Below are positions 42,614 to 52,500 of a stretch of DNA of 64,000 nt, piece by piece; the stretch's first letter is position 1; every line of letters begins with the position of its first letter. The DNA is taken from assembly GCA_041741535.1 (NCBI GenBank), contig JBGSJV010000125.1, positions 1-64,000 on the forward strand. Direction: 5' to 3'. The DNA is from M30B19 sp041741535. Lineage in GTDB: Bacteria; Planctomycetota; Planctomycetia; Pirellulales; Pirellulaceae. A program made the position numbers and the translations under genes. Below the pieces are notes generated by a model. It worked only from the letters and a program-made list of their open reading frames with translations, was not told where the DNA came from and made no database searches.

Positions 42614-44248
42614 TCAAAGAGAGGAACTCGCCTCAGCCGATTGCCGAAAACCGACAAAATCTTGATCAGCAGGGCGGGGTTCGGGCCGAGCGGAATGCCC
42701 GACCGGAGTCGAGCTTGGAGCTTCGAAACCAGGGACCGCAGCGACCTGAGAGGCCTTCGGTGGCGGACCGCCAACGATCTTCGGACCGGCATTTTCTAGC
42801 AGATTCATCAATTTAGGCAAGCAGCGATAGGCTTCCGCAGCTCGAGTCAACGAAAACACTTCCACCCGACCAAATACTCGCTCGTGAATGATCAATGGAA
42901 ATTGAGCCCCCCATTCGTCCTGAGACTCCACCAACTTGGCCGAGCGGGACTTCCATACAGCATGGTAACTTTCGTGCAGCCAAGGTGCATTGATGTCAAT
43001 CCTCACCTTATCGAGGCCGTGGGCTTCCGCAAAATCCTGGGCGACCTGAAACAATTGCCCCCAATCCCGAGTCCCCTGCAGCTGGTACTCATCTTTTGTA
43101 CCTTGAGTCCGATTACCACGGCCCCCGACGACACCAAACGTCATTTGCCGCACGCGCCGACCAGCCATCGAGAACTCGGCAAACCCAAACACTTTGCCCG
43201 CAATCAAAAAAACCATAACCAACACGACCGCCACCACCGCATATTCACTCTCACGCGTCGCAAAGCTAAGCACACCGCCCAATGCCGTAGTTCCACACAG
43301 TACAAACATCCACAACACCGCCATTTGGGGACTGAGCCCCTGCCCCAAAAGTCGATGATGCAAATGGCCTCGGTCCACAGCATAAATTCCACGCCCCGTC
43401 ATCTGCCTCCGCATAACCGCGACGCCCGAATCCAGAATTGGGATCGCCAACATCGCGATCGGAGCAATAAAGGCGTAGAGAGTCTCTTCCTTCAATGCAG
43501 TCGAGATTGCCAAGGCTCCCAACACCAAACCGATCAACATGCTTCCCCCGTCGCCCAAGTAAATCTTCGCGGGTGGCAAGTTGAACCAGAGAAATCCACC
43601 GATCGATCCGGCCAACGCCGCCGCAATCACTGCTTCAACCGCCGTTTCCTTACCCAGAAACGCCATCGCGGCCATCGAGAGGCTCACGACAAATCCCAAG
43701 GTCCCCGCAAACCCATCCGCGCCATCAAGAAGATTTACCGAATTGATTGTGCCTAAAATCCAAAAATAGACAATCAACACCGCAAAGACGCCAAATTGAA
43801 TCGTCTGTGCGCCCACATGAACTTGCTCAAAAAAATAACCCGTCGCGATCAAAATCGTGGCGACCCCAATTTGACCAATCAATTTGATGCGACCACGAAT
43901 CTTGAACCGATCGTCCAAAACACCCAGAATCAAAATGGACGCCCCAGCTGCCAACAATCCGTAATGTTTCAACGTGAAGGTCAAGCCTTCCGACGCGTCC
44001 GGAGCCAGCAATTGCCCGAACTGGCCAACACCCAGCGTCACGATCGTAACGGTCGCAACGAAAATCGCGATCCCTCCCACCAATGGAATCGTACGCTCGT
44101 GCAACTTGCGTTTTGCGTCCGGCTTGTCTACTAAACCCACGACAATCGCCAAACGAACCAACAGCGGAACCAATACGGCAACACCTAGCCCCGAAACGGC
44201 TATCACGGCAAGCAAACTAATCAGTTTCCACTGGAAAAGGTCTAACAT
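42614..44248 (-). CDS. WecA/TagO-like polyprenyl-phosphate sugar-1-phosphate transferase
   Basis: A 544-residue membrane enzyme of the MraY/WecA superfamily. It starts surface glycan synthesis by moving a sugar-phosphate onto undecaprenyl phosphate on the inner face. Motifs are all present: KPDAKRKLHERTIPLVGG near the start, LGVLDDR, NLLDGADGFAG, KIYLGDGGS and HLHHRLLGQG. About ten membrane segments span the first ~345 residues. A soluble tail of ~195 residues follows (from RRVRQMTFG), with a GAF-like or profilin-like fold possible but not recognised; WecA (367 residues) lacks it. The start at 44248 avoids a long non-family extension to 44371. Confidence 0.9.
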   Translation of the reverse strand: MLDLFQWKLISLLAVIAVSGLGVAVLVPLLVRLAIVVGLVDKPDAKRKLHERTIPLVGGIAIFVATVTIVTLGVGQFGQLLAPDASEGLTFTLKHYGLLAAGASILILGVLDDRFKIRGRIKLIGQIGVATILIATGYFFEQVHVGAQTIQFGVFAVLIVYFWILGTINSVNLLDGADGFAGTLGFVVSLSMAAMAFLGKETAVEAVIAAALAGSIGGFLWFNLPPAKIYLGDGGSMLIGLVLGALAISTALKEETLYAFIAPIAMLAIPILDSGVAVMRRQMTGRGIYAVDRGHLHHRLLGQGLSPQMAVLWMFVLCGTTALGGVLSFATRESEYAVVAVVLVMVFLIAGKVFGFAEFSMAGRRVRQMTFGVVGGRGNRTQGTKDEYQLQGTRDWGQLFQVAQDFAEAHGLDKVRIDINAPWLHESYHAVWKSRSAKLVESQDEWGAQFPLIIHERVFGRVEVFSLTRAAEAYRCLPKLMNLLENAGPKIVGGPPPKASQVAAVPGFEAPSSTPVGHSARPEPRPADQDFVGFRQSAEASSSL

Positions 44249-44430
44249 AGTGCTCTGCGTCAACGAGGGATGGGGCCCGTCAGTCCTATTGTACCTGCCA
44301 ACACGAAAGTTCAATCCACGTTTGGGAAAATCAACAAACCCATCCCGCAACGGCAAGGATGACTTTTTCAAACTCGATGATGATTGTAATTAAACTCAAA
44401 CCTTAGGCTGCTTGCTCGCTGGTCGCAAAC

Positions 44431-44453
44431 GCTCCTGACGGAAGGTCAGGAGC
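44431..44453 (-). terminator. Strong hairpin between the O-antigen ligase and WecA-type genes
   Basis: GCTCCTGAC-GGAAG-GTCAGGAGC forms a perfect 9-bp stem 27 bp after the ligase-like gene's stop. No T-run follows on the minus strand, so it may be a weak terminator or an mRNA-protecting structure. Confidence 0.45.
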
Positions 44454-44479
44454 CGGCCAAATAACGAACCAAAAGCAAC

Positions 44480-47266
44480 TTAGGGCTCTTGCAGACGGGC
44501 CGCTTGGACCCGTTTTAAGGTCTGTTGATACGTCGAGTTATCCGGGTTCGTTTCCACAAGGCTGCGAATTTCTTCCTCCGCCTTGTCCAATTCTCCCAAC
44601 TCGATTCGAGCCAAAACCCGCTGGTAGCGGCCGGCCGTGTGACTGTAGCTTAGGTGCAAAAGCATGTCGAACTGCTCGCGGGCCGCCTGCCAATTTCCCA
44701 ACTCCATTTCGATTCTGCCCATCGCCCACGTTTCTGGGACATTGTAATTGAACTCCAACCTGCGGGCATCCAACTGCGCTTTGGTTGTCAACAAAAGCTG
44801 CCGACGAATCTCCGGTTGATTCCGAATTTCCTGATTGCGGTTGACGAAATCCAACAACAGGTCCGGGTACCCCACCAACAACCGCTCGGCGTACGTCGCC
44901 GCCGACATTCCATCAGTCGAAACACCAAGGACCAATTTCCTCAAAACCAAAGGCTCCATCGTCCGCGTGCGCCCGGGTTCCAACTCGATAGCAGTACGCA
45001 GATGCTGCAAACCAAGTTCAAAATTTTCGGCATCTTCCTGGAACTGGCACGACTCCAACGTCTGAAGTCCCGCGATCCACCGGTACTGCGGATTGCGGGG
45101 AGCAATCGACACGGCTCTTTCCAAATGAGGAACCGCTGTCGCTGAAACCAAGAATCGCCCCAAATCCGCCAAACGTAAATGCAATTCCGGTCGGAATGGA
45201 TTGGACTTTCGAGACAAAAGGTATTCGTTGTACGCGGCCAACAAAGCCGCCCGCTGACTTGTGCCCCCATAGAATTCCGCCTGAAGCACCGGCACGGCCG
45301 ACGGATTGACGGCCCGCATCTGACGAACCAGTGCCGCGCGCCATGCCGGACTGGTCGATGACCATAACTCTTGAATTTGCTTTTCACTTGGCTCGCTAGG
45401 GACGGTCGTCAGCAAACGATCCAGTTCGCTGCGGCGGTATTTTTGTTGCCACATCTGCCCGAGCGCATCGTGCAAATTGGCTTCTAAACCCAATCTCGCC
45501 AAAACCGTTAGTTTCTGGAGCGATTGGTCGACCTCGTCCATGGTCGCCGCGTGTTCTTTCTCGCGGACGGTTTTGGCCAATAACAAGGCGTCTTCCGTTT
45601 GACCCAATCGATAGTATTGCAACGCGCCGACAATACCGGCCCCCAGCAAGACGAGGACCAGGAGCGGAGCCACGCGTCCCCACCCCCAAGCCGTAATCAC
45701 GGTCGCCTCGGTTTCCCGACGCGCGTAATGCTGTGCTTGACCAGCAACCGCCCCCATCAGCACCGCAAACGTCAACGTGTTCGCTGGCAAATACAACCCA
45801 AAATCAAAAAATGCCGCCACGGCTTGCGAACCCAAAGCCACGCTACCCAACACCCCAACAATCAACATGGCCGGATGCCGAGCCCGCCGGACCAAAAACA
45901 TAACCTGGCAAACCGTCCAACCCAACATCAACAACAACAACAGACCCCCGATCAAACCGGCGTCAATCAAGGTTTGAAAATACTGATTCTCCGCAAAGAC
46001 ATAGATCTTCTGCTCCATCGTTGTTCGCAACGGGCGATGCACGTGTTGATACGTGTTCAAACCACTGCCAACCAACCATTGCTGCGAAAACAGCGGCCAA
46101 GTATCCGTCCAATTTTGCACGCGAGCATCGTCCAAAACGTTCGCCTTGTCCGCTTGCTCGAATCGATCCATCAACTTTTGCCCAAACCCCAGCCAACCCA
46201 CCAACAACAAGCCCAACACAATGGCCACGGCCAAGTATTGAATTCCCTGCCGACCGCGATTCGAACTGCTAACGCCAATGACCAAGAATCCGATCACCGA
46301 ACCCAAGATCATGCTCAAGGTGCCGCCTCGTGATAAGGTCGTCATCACTCCGCCGACAATAAATACCAAGGCGAAAACGGCGGCCAATTTGCGCGCGTTT
46401 AGCTCATGAACCAGTTGCAACAAGCTGTACCACCAATCGGATTGACGCCGCTGGTCATGGATCATCCAATCTTCACTGTCCTCGGCCGACTCGCTGTTCC
46501 CAAGAAAGGCCGTCATGACCAACATGACCGCCGCTGCCATGGCCATGACCAACCACCCCGCGGCGTTGTTGCGGTTAACGTACGGACCAAAAACAGTGCC
46601 ATCGACTTGCATGGCTCCCATGAATAACGAGTTGTCGGCACCGGTTAACTTTTGAACAATTCCAAAACCCGCCAAAACCACACCGTTAATCGTCAGCACC
46701 AAACAAAGCCAGAACAGACTCCGCGACTGATGAAAATAATACGCTCCCAATACATACGCGATTGCGGCGAACAACAACTGGGTCGTCATCAGCCGGGTCG
46801 CGTGTGGATCGACCGAAATTGGTAATTGCATAGGCAACTGATTCGGAACCGTCGCTGGTCCCAAGTGCAGTTCCACTTGACTCATCACTTCTTGATCCAT
46901 GTCGCTGGGGGTCGCCAATTGCTCCCACTGTTGCTGCGAATGCGTCGCCGCCAATCGACCCTTCATCTCGCTAGACAGAGGCCAAATCTGCAACATTCCA
47001 AGGCCGATCGCCAATAGAATGGGCAACACAGACAATGGCAGAATGAGCGCCTTGGGTCGGTTAATCGCCAGTTCGAGAAACCAAAGACCTAAGGCAACAA
47101 CGGATGCGATCGCCAGACCAAACTGAGCCCAGCCTGCCAGCGAACCAAGCAACCACGGTGCAACCACCAACATCGCAAGAACCACGACCCGCCCCGGATA
47201 ACTCGTCAAAGGCACGGCGTGCGCCGACTTGGAGCTTTTGGTCCCGTATCTTTTTCGTTCGGACAT
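44480..47266 (-). CDS. O-antigen ligase-like membrane protein with TPR tail
   Basis: A 928-residue protein. About 12 membrane segments fill the first ~560 residues, including the Wzy_C (PF04932) region: VNRNNAAGWLVMA, then MTTLSRGGTLSMI and WLVGSGLNTYQHVHR, which match the signature H/R loop. Such enzymes ligate or polymerise surface polysaccharides on the periplasmic side. The last ~330 residues are helical repeats (HLRLADLGRFLVSA, PHLERAVSIAPRNPQYRWI, NSTYQQTLKRVQAARL) of TPR type. It sits upstream of the WecA-type gene, consistent with one glycan pathway. Confidence 0.85.
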   Translation of the reverse strand: MSERKRYGTKSSKSAHAVPLTSYPGRVVVLAMLVVAPWLLGSLAGWAQFGLAIASVVALGLWFLELAINRPKALILPLSVLPILLAIGLGMLQIWPLSSEMKGRLAATHSQQQWEQLATPSDMDQEVMSQVELHLGPATVPNQLPMQLPISVDPHATRLMTTQLLFAAIAYVLGAYYFHQSRSLFWLCLVLTINGVVLAGFGIVQKLTGADNSLFMGAMQVDGTVFGPYVNRNNAAGWLVMAMAAAVMLVMTAFLGNSESAEDSEDWMIHDQRRQSDWWYSLLQLVHELNARKLAAVFALVFIVGGVMTTLSRGGTLSMILGSVIGFLVIGVSSSNRGRQGIQYLAVAIVLGLLLVGWLGFGQKLMDRFEQADKANVLDDARVQNWTDTWPLFSQQWLVGSGLNTYQHVHRPLRTTMEQKIYVFAENQYFQTLIDAGLIGGLLLLLMLGWTVCQVMFLVRRARHPAMLIVGVLGSVALGSQAVAAFFDFGLYLPANTLTFAVLMGAVAGQAQHYARRETEATVITAWGWGRVAPLLVLVLLGAGIVGALQYYRLGQTEDALLLAKTVREKEHAATMDEVDQSLQKLTVLARLGLEANLHDALGQMWQQKYRRSELDRLLTTVPSEPSEKQIQELWSSTSPAWRAALVRQMRAVNPSAVPVLQAEFYGGTSQRAALLAAYNEYLLSRKSNPFRPELHLRLADLGRFLVSATAVPHLERAVSIAPRNPQYRWIAGLQTLESCQFQEDAENFELGLQHLRTAIELEPGRTRTMEPLVLRKLVLGVSTDGMSAATYAERLLVGYPDLLLDFVNRNQEIRNQPEIRRQLLLTTKAQLDARRLEFNYNVPETWAMGRIEMELGNWQAAREQFDMLLHLSYSHTAGRYQRVLARIELGELDKAEEEIRSLVETNPDNSTYQQTLKRVQAARLQEP

Positions 47267-47487
47267 ATCGCATCTACCAAGGGAATATCGTTTCGACCCA
47301 GCGTCATTCGCGAAAACGGCGACCGACAGAGCAATAGGCTTTGCCCAAAAAGGGGCTGACCCTCTCCGTTCATGTCTTTTTGGCCAGGATCTTGCCCTCC
47401 AAAAAGGTCAGACCACTTTTCGGACAAACCCTAGTCTAACTATGAACCGAGGGCATCTGTTGTAACGATGCCGGAACACAACACGGT

Positions 47488-49248
47488 TTACACCGATTCC
47501 ATGAGCCTCAAATTCGGCGCAATCGTTTCCAATAGATCCGTCAACAGTTGCCGAACTTGATTCGTTGTCTTCTGCTCCAAAGCTTCGGCCAAAACTTGTT
47601 TGGCCTGGACAACACTAACCTGCGCCGCCAATTGTTTGATCGACGGCACAAATGCCGGCGACATGCTAAAACGAGTCAGCCCCATTCCGAGCAGCAAAAT
47701 AAACGCCCGATGCTGGCCAGCCATTTCCCCACACAGCGTCACCGGCTTGCCAACGCGATTACAAGAATGGATTACCGATTTGAGAACTCGAAGAACAGCC
47801 GGAGCCAACGGCTGACACAAATGGCTGACTTTCGGATTGTCTCGATCGGCCGCCATCAAGTACTGCACCAAATCGTTCGAGCCAATCGAAACAAAGTCGA
47901 CCGCCTCCAACAACATGTCGATGCAAATCGCTGCGGCCGGTACTTCGATCATCATCCCGACCGGAACACGTTTCGTGGCCACCCCAGCCTGTTGCAGTTG
48001 CTTGGACGCCAACCCCACCATTTTCCGCAACCTCCGCATCTCTTCCAATGTAGTGACCATCGGAAACAGCATGCGAACTTGACCGTCCGGAAATTCCGCG
48101 GCCGCCCGCAATATGGCCCGGATCTGGGTCATGAAAAAGTCGCGATGCTCGAAACTGAGTCGAATACTCCGCCAACCCATGAACGGATTGGCCTCTTGAT
48201 GATTATGCCCCAAATACGCGACCGTCTTGTCACCCCCAATATCCAGCGTCCGAATCGTCACATTGTGTGCCGGAGTCGCCGCAATGATTTGACGATAGTT
48301 CTCAAACTGTTCTTGCTCGTCCGGCACGTCCGGATGAGTTAGATACAAGTATTCGGTCCGGTAGAGCCCAACACCTGTCGCCCCCATCGCTTCGGCTGCT
48401 CGCACGTCCGCCACGTTGTTGACGTTGCCCTGCAAGTGCAACATCACGCCATCCAACGTTTTGGCCGGTAAGTCGCGGTTTTCTGCTAATTGATCCTTGA
48501 GATCAACAAATTCTCGTTCGACTTTGCGAAACGCTCGCAGCGTCTCTTCATTTGGATTGATGATCACACTGCCGTCACGGCCATCCACGACGACTTCATC
48601 GCCTGTCTTCACTTGGCGCAAAATTCCACTGATACCGCTCACGGCGGGAATACCGCGGCTGCGGGCAATGATGGCCGCGTGACTCGTCTGACTCCCCTTT
48701 TGCGTGACAATCCCCGCGACATCGATATCGCCCAAAGCCACAACCTGCGACGGCAACAACTCATCCGCAAAAACGATCAATTTTCCGTTGCGGAGATCTT
48801 TCTTGATTTCTTGCGAGGCATTCGACAAATACGCACTCAGCCGAACCGCGATGTCGCGTATATCGTTGACCCGCTCTTGCAGATACTCGTCGCGAGATTT
48901 GGCAAATAATGTCTCGTAAAAGGAGACGGTGTCCCGCAAGGCCGCCTGAGCAGAAATTTGTTCGTCCGAAATCAACTTACAAATATGATTGCTGAAGCCC
49001 GGATCGCGAAGAATCGAACGATGGACAGCAAAAATCGCGGCCTCTTCTGGACCAACTTGGGCGGCAACCTTTCGTTCAAGATGTTGCAAGTCCATCGCAG
49101 TTCGATGTCGAGCTGCTTCAAAGCGATCCAGTTCTGTTTTCACCTCGTCACTGGTAATCTTAGCCGACTTCCCGCCCACGTAGATTTCCGTGATGACGTA
49201 AGCCGTTCCAACCGCAATTCCAGGCGAGACCGCAATGCCTCTTCGCAT
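47488..49248 (-). CDS. ptsI: PEP-protein phosphotransferase (PTS enzyme I)
   Basis: A 586-residue enzyme I. It takes phosphate from phosphoenolpyruvate and passes it to HPr. The active-site His is in GSQTSHAAIIARSRGIPAV; the PEP barrel has LYRTEYLYL, SIRLSFEH and the catalytic Cys in TLCGEMAGQ. The ATG at 49248 is used; a TTG 9 bp upstream also fits. No ptsH or sugar-specific EII genes are in this window. In many such bacteria PTS proteins serve only in regulation, but that is inference. Confidence 0.95.
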   Translation of the reverse strand: MRRGIAVSPGIAVGTAYVITEIYVGGKSAKITSDEVKTELDRFEAARHRTAMDLQHLERKVAAQVGPEEAAIFAVHRSILRDPGFSNHICKLISDEQISAQAALRDTVSFYETLFAKSRDEYLQERVNDIRDIAVRLSAYLSNASQEIKKDLRNGKLIVFADELLPSQVVALGDIDVAGIVTQKGSQTSHAAIIARSRGIPAVSGISGILRQVKTGDEVVVDGRDGSVIINPNEETLRAFRKVEREFVDLKDQLAENRDLPAKTLDGVMLHLQGNVNNVADVRAAEAMGATGVGLYRTEYLYLTHPDVPDEQEQFENYRQIIAATPAHNVTIRTLDIGGDKTVAYLGHNHQEANPFMGWRSIRLSFEHRDFFMTQIRAILRAAAEFPDGQVRMLFPMVTTLEEMRRLRKMVGLASKQLQQAGVATKRVPVGMMIEVPAAAICIDMLLEAVDFVSIGSNDLVQYLMAADRDNPKVSHLCQPLAPAVLRVLKSVIHSCNRVGKPVTLCGEMAGQHRAFILLLGMGLTRFSMSPAFVPSIKQLAAQVSVVQAKQVLAEALEQKTTNQVRQLLTDLLETIAPNLRLMESV

Positions 49249-49297
49249 AGCCCGCAAGTCTACCAGAATTACCTGGCAGTGCCAATCCGCTTGAAGC

Positions 49298-50167
49298 TCA
49301 AGTGTCGTCGGGTCGCGGTAAGGCCACCGCCGGTGGTTGCTCTACCCGCCGAATCGAACCACCGTCACTCGCACGTAGATCCAATTGATAAGTCGCCCCG
49401 GCTTCCACTTGGATGTAGTTGACCTGTCCATGAACCGCGCGCAGCCCCAGTTCTTGCTGCAGCTTGCTGTCGTTGGCCACTCGCCAAAAATCCGACCAGA
49501 TTTTCTCCTCCAAATCGGAGATTTGCCCCATCGTCTGGTACGCAGGAGGTCGAGGGTCTCCCTCCCCAGGCGCCGCGTCCGAATATGCCGCGCCGGCGTC
49601 AATCGATTGCAGTTCCGTATCTTCGTCACCACGAATGCCGCGAATGATGCATAACGATGTCCCACGAACCAAATCGGCTTGCTCGATGTACTTGTCTTCG
49701 AATTTGGCCAACCAACAATCCACGTTTAAAAGGGACCCACGCAACGTGAAAACTCGTCGAGTCCCAACTTGGCGACCATCCAGATCCACTTCGGTGAACA
49801 ACACTTTCATCAAGTCCACGCCCGTCTCGGGATCCGGCCCCATATCGGTCACCGTCAGGTACGCCAAACGCCGATCAACCTTGATCAATCGCAGAGAAGT
49901 GGTCAGCCGATCATTCTCCTGCGACAGCTTCTTGATCTCCTGCGACTGTTGCTCAATTTGCTTAAGCGACTCGGCCAATTCGCTCTGAACCCGAGTGAAG
50001 TCCGCCCGCACCGACTCCAATTCCCGGGCCGGTACCACGTAGCGATGATAGCCGTAATAACCGCCATACCCGAGCAGTCCCGTCACCGTCAACAACATCA
50101 GCGTCCGCACTGCCTGATTGAGTACGGACAGTCGCTGTATAAAATCCAAAGGACCATCCGCCACCAT
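49298..50167 (-). CDS. Unrecognised membrane protein with coiled coil
   Basis: A 289-residue protein. One membrane helix (about 22-40, TLMLLTVTGLLGYGGYYGYH) is followed by a coiled coil (about 50-90, RELESVRADFTRVQSELAES and on). A globular region with beta strands (RLAYLTVTDMGPDPETGVDL, KVLFTEVDLDGRQVG) ends the protein. It has no known domain. AAGGA inside the end of trpC is 9 bases before its ATG and only 4 bp separate the genes, so expression is linked. Confidence 0.75.
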   Translation of the reverse strand: MVADGPLDFIQRLSVLNQAVRTLMLLTVTGLLGYGGYYGYHRYVVPARELESVRADFTRVQSELAESLKQIEQQSQEIKKLSQENDRLTTSLRLIKVDRRLAYLTVTDMGPDPETGVDLMKVLFTEVDLDGRQVGTRRVFTLRGSLLNVDCWLAKFEDKYIEQADLVRGTSLCIIRGIRGDEDTELQSIDAGAAYSDAAPGEGDPRPPAYQTMGQISDLEEKIWSDFWRVANDSKLQQELGLRAVHGQVNYIQVEAGATYQLDLRASDGGSIRRVEQPPAVALPRPDDT

Positions 50168-50171
50168 GCGT

Positions 50172-50987
50172 TTATTCCTTCAATGACCTATTTGCCATCG
50201 GTTCATCCAATCCCAACAGACTGCGGACCGCCTCGGTCAAATCTGCTTGCCGCATCAACGTTTCTCCGACCAACATCGCGTCCACGCCCGCAGCCTGCCA
50301 CTCCAAAACCAACGCACGATTCTTTACCCCACTTTCGCCAACGAGGAGGCGATCTTGGGGAACTTGCGCTCGGATTCGGATCGTTTGTTGGGTATCCACT
50401 CGGAAAGTCCGTAAATCACGGTTGTTCACGCCCACGATTTCTGTACCACTGTCCAGGACCGCGTCCAAATTCGCCGCATCATGCAGTTCGCTCAAGACCG
50501 CCAGTCCCAAACTCCGCGCCAATTGATAAAAGTCTCGCAATTGGGTAGCGCTCAAACACTCGGCAATCAGGAGGATCGCGTCGGCACCGGCAACTCGGGC
50601 TTCATAGATCTGATACGGATCGATGATAAAATCTTTCCGCAACAACGGCAATGAAACCTGATCTTTGATCCTTTGCAAATACGCCAAGTCTCCTTGAAAA
50701 TACGGGCGATCGGTAAGCACGCTCAAACATGAAGCTCCACCGGCTTCGTAAGCTTGAGCAATCTCCACCGGATCAAAGTCCGGACGTATCAGCCCCGCCG
50801 AGGGGCTGGCCTTTTTCACTTCCGCAATCAACCGCAACGGTGGAGCCCCCCGCAAAGCGCCGAGAAAATCACGGGTCTTGGGCAGGTCTGGTATCGTCGC
50901 GTGCAGCTCCGCCATAGGGATTTGCTGGCGCCGCTCCGCCACTTCACCCCGCTTGGTCGCTACGATATCCGCCAGAACATCCACCAA
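50172..50987 (-). CDS. trpC: Indole-3-glycerol phosphate synthase
   Basis: A 271-residue TIM-barrel enzyme of tryptophan synthesis that closes the indole ring. Key segments are IAEVKKASPSAG (phosphate loop and catalytic Lys), LLRKDFIIDPYQIYEARVAGADAILLI (shown in part), EIVGVNNRDLRTF and VGESGVKN. The TTG at 50987 has GGAG 7 bases upstream and is a better start than the next GTG. No other trp genes are in the window. It is 3 bp after the sugar epimerase gene. Confidence 0.95.
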   Translation of the reverse strand: MVDVLADIVATKRGEVAERRQQIPMAELHATIPDLPKTRDFLGALRGAPPLRLIAEVKKASPSAGLIRPDFDPVEIAQAYEAGGASCLSVLTDRPYFQGDLAYLQRIKDQVSLPLLRKDFIIDPYQIYEARVAGADAILLIAECLSATQLRDFYQLARSLGLAVLSELHDAANLDAVLDSGTEIVGVNNRDLRTFRVDTQQTIRIRAQVPQDRLLVGESGVKNRALVLEWQAAGVDAMLVGETLMRQADLTEAVRSLLGLDEPMANRSLKE

Positions 50988-50990
50988 GGC

Positions 50991-51836
50991 CTAGCTCCAA
51001 CGCTTCGCGTATTCTCGCCGCATGAACTGCAAGCCTTGGGTCGCTAGATACTCTTCGTTGGGATACATCCGCCGCCAAATTTTGGTCGCCGCCGAAATTT
51101 CCGGCAACGCCAAACCAAAGGCTTCAATCATCAACCAACCGTCATAACCAATTTGACGAAGCGTATCAAACGTCATGTCCCATCGAACATCCCCTTCGCC
51201 CGGAGTACTGCGATCGTTCTCCGAGATATGCACATGACACAACACGTCCGCACAATCTCGCAATGCCTGAGCCGGCGACTTCTCTTCAATATTCGAATGA
51301 AACGTATCGTACATCAACCGGCAATTGGAATGATTCACTTCCCGAACAAACTTCGCTCCGTCCGCATGACAGTTCAAAAAGTAACACTCGAAGCGATTCA
51401 ACGGCTCCACACCCAACATCACTCCGCAGTCTCGAGCATGGTCGGCAACATGGCGCATCGATTCGATTCCCCAGCCCCACTCACTATCGGTTGGACCGCT
51501 CCCACTGAAGTGGCCAATCGCCGAATGGAATGGTCCAATCAAGTGGGTTGCTCCCAACGCCGCGCAACAGTCCACCGCTCGCTTGTTGCCTGCAACACCA
51601 GCCGCTCGAATTGCGCTATCGGGACTGATCGGGTTGTCGGCCACGTCGCGAATCGTCACCGCCGTCCGCGCCAGGCCTAAATTATCTAACCTTTTCCCCC
51701 AACTCTCGTAATCCAAGTCGTAGTTGAATAGTGGAACCTCAACGCCATCATAGCCCAACTTTTTGAGCATCTCCAAAGTCGGCAGCAAGCCGTCGTTCAG
51801 CTCCCCCGTCCACAACAACAGATTCATCCCAAACTT
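50991..51836 (-). CDS. D-tagatose/D-psicose 3-epimerase-like sugar epimerase
   Basis: A 281-residue TIM barrel of the AP endonuclease 2 family. Metal ligands expected for ketose 3-epimerases are all seen: Glu in GVEPLNRFE, Asp in MYDTFHSNIEE, His in CHVHISENDR and Glu in MIEAFG. It should isomerise a ketose at C3, with the physiological sugar unknown. The ATG at 51836 has GGAG 6 bases upstream. It starts a compact run with trpC and the coiled-coil gene. Confidence 0.88.
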   Translation of the reverse strand, partial: KFGMNLLLWTGELNDGLLPTLEMLKKLGYDGVEVPLFNYDLDYESWGKRLDNLGLARTAVTIRDVADNPISPDSAIRAAGVAGNKRAVDCCAALGATHLIGPFHSAIGHFSGSGPTDSEWGWGIESMRHVADHARDCGVMLGVEPLNRFECYFLNCHADGAKFVREVNHSNCRLMYDTFHSNIEEKSPAQALRDCADVLCHVHISENDRSTPGEGDVRWDMTFDTLRQIGYDGWLMIEAFGLALPEISAATKIWRRMYPNEEYLATQGLQFMRREYAKRWS

Positions 51837-51962
51837 CATGAAACTCTCCAACTAGAAATGGCTTTCCGCCGCCACCATTTAGTCTAGGCGGCCAGCCGCC
51901 GTCCCCCAAGGTGCCATGGGAGTGCCCAGCCCCAAAACGAACGACCTTGGGTAACCAAAAGA

Positions 51963-52496
51963 CTATCGTTTTTTTGTGTCGATGTCTTCAAACAAGGCCC
52001 TTGGCCGCCAAATTTGTCGCAATTGGCAATGCCCAAAGAAGCGGACCGAATCAGTTAACGCTGCCGACCAGGGCCGCTCAGGAATTTCAATGTCGGCGAT
52101 CGCGGCGGTCGGAAAATGCTCGGCTTTGCCACCAATCATGTCCACGACAATCTCCATGGTCGGATTGTGGGCCACCAACAAAAGGGTCTCCGTTGCCGCC
52201 GATACCGACCCCAACGCCTGCAACACCGCCGCCGGAGTCCCCGGATAAAGCCCCTCAACGGTCCGCACTTGTGGAGCTGGAGTGCCCAAACCGGTCAACA
52301 ACCGTACGACCGTTTCCTGAGCCCGGCAAGCCGGAGAAACCAAGATCAATTGCGGCAAGACTTTTTCCGATCGCAACCAACCACCCATTTCGGCCGCAAT
52401 TCGATGGCCGCGTTGGTTCAAAGGACGATCCACATCGGCCAAATTGGGATGATCCCAATCGGACTTGGCATGCCGCATCAACAATAATCGTGCCAC
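51963..52496 (-). CDS. sixA: SixA-like phosphohistidine phosphatase
   Basis: A 177-residue histidine phosphatase. It has the LMRHAKSDW opening (the RH phospho-accepting His), RPLNQRGHR, SPACRAQET and VAHNP with the second His. SixA removes phosphate from protein histidines, including PTS components in E. coli. A ptsI gene lies about 3 kb away, so a link is possible. Starts with GTG at 52496, only 4 bp after the kinase gene ends. Confidence 0.88.
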   Translation of the reverse strand: MARLLLMRHAKSDWDHPNLADVDRPLNQRGHRIAAEMGGWLRSEKVLPQLILVSPACRAQETVVRLLTGLGTPAPQVRTVEGLYPGTPAAVLQALGSVSAATETLLLVAHNPTMEIVVDMIGGKAEHFPTAAIADIEIPERPWSAALTDSVRFFGHCQLRQIWRPRALFEDIDTKKR

Positions 52497-52500
52497 GAAT

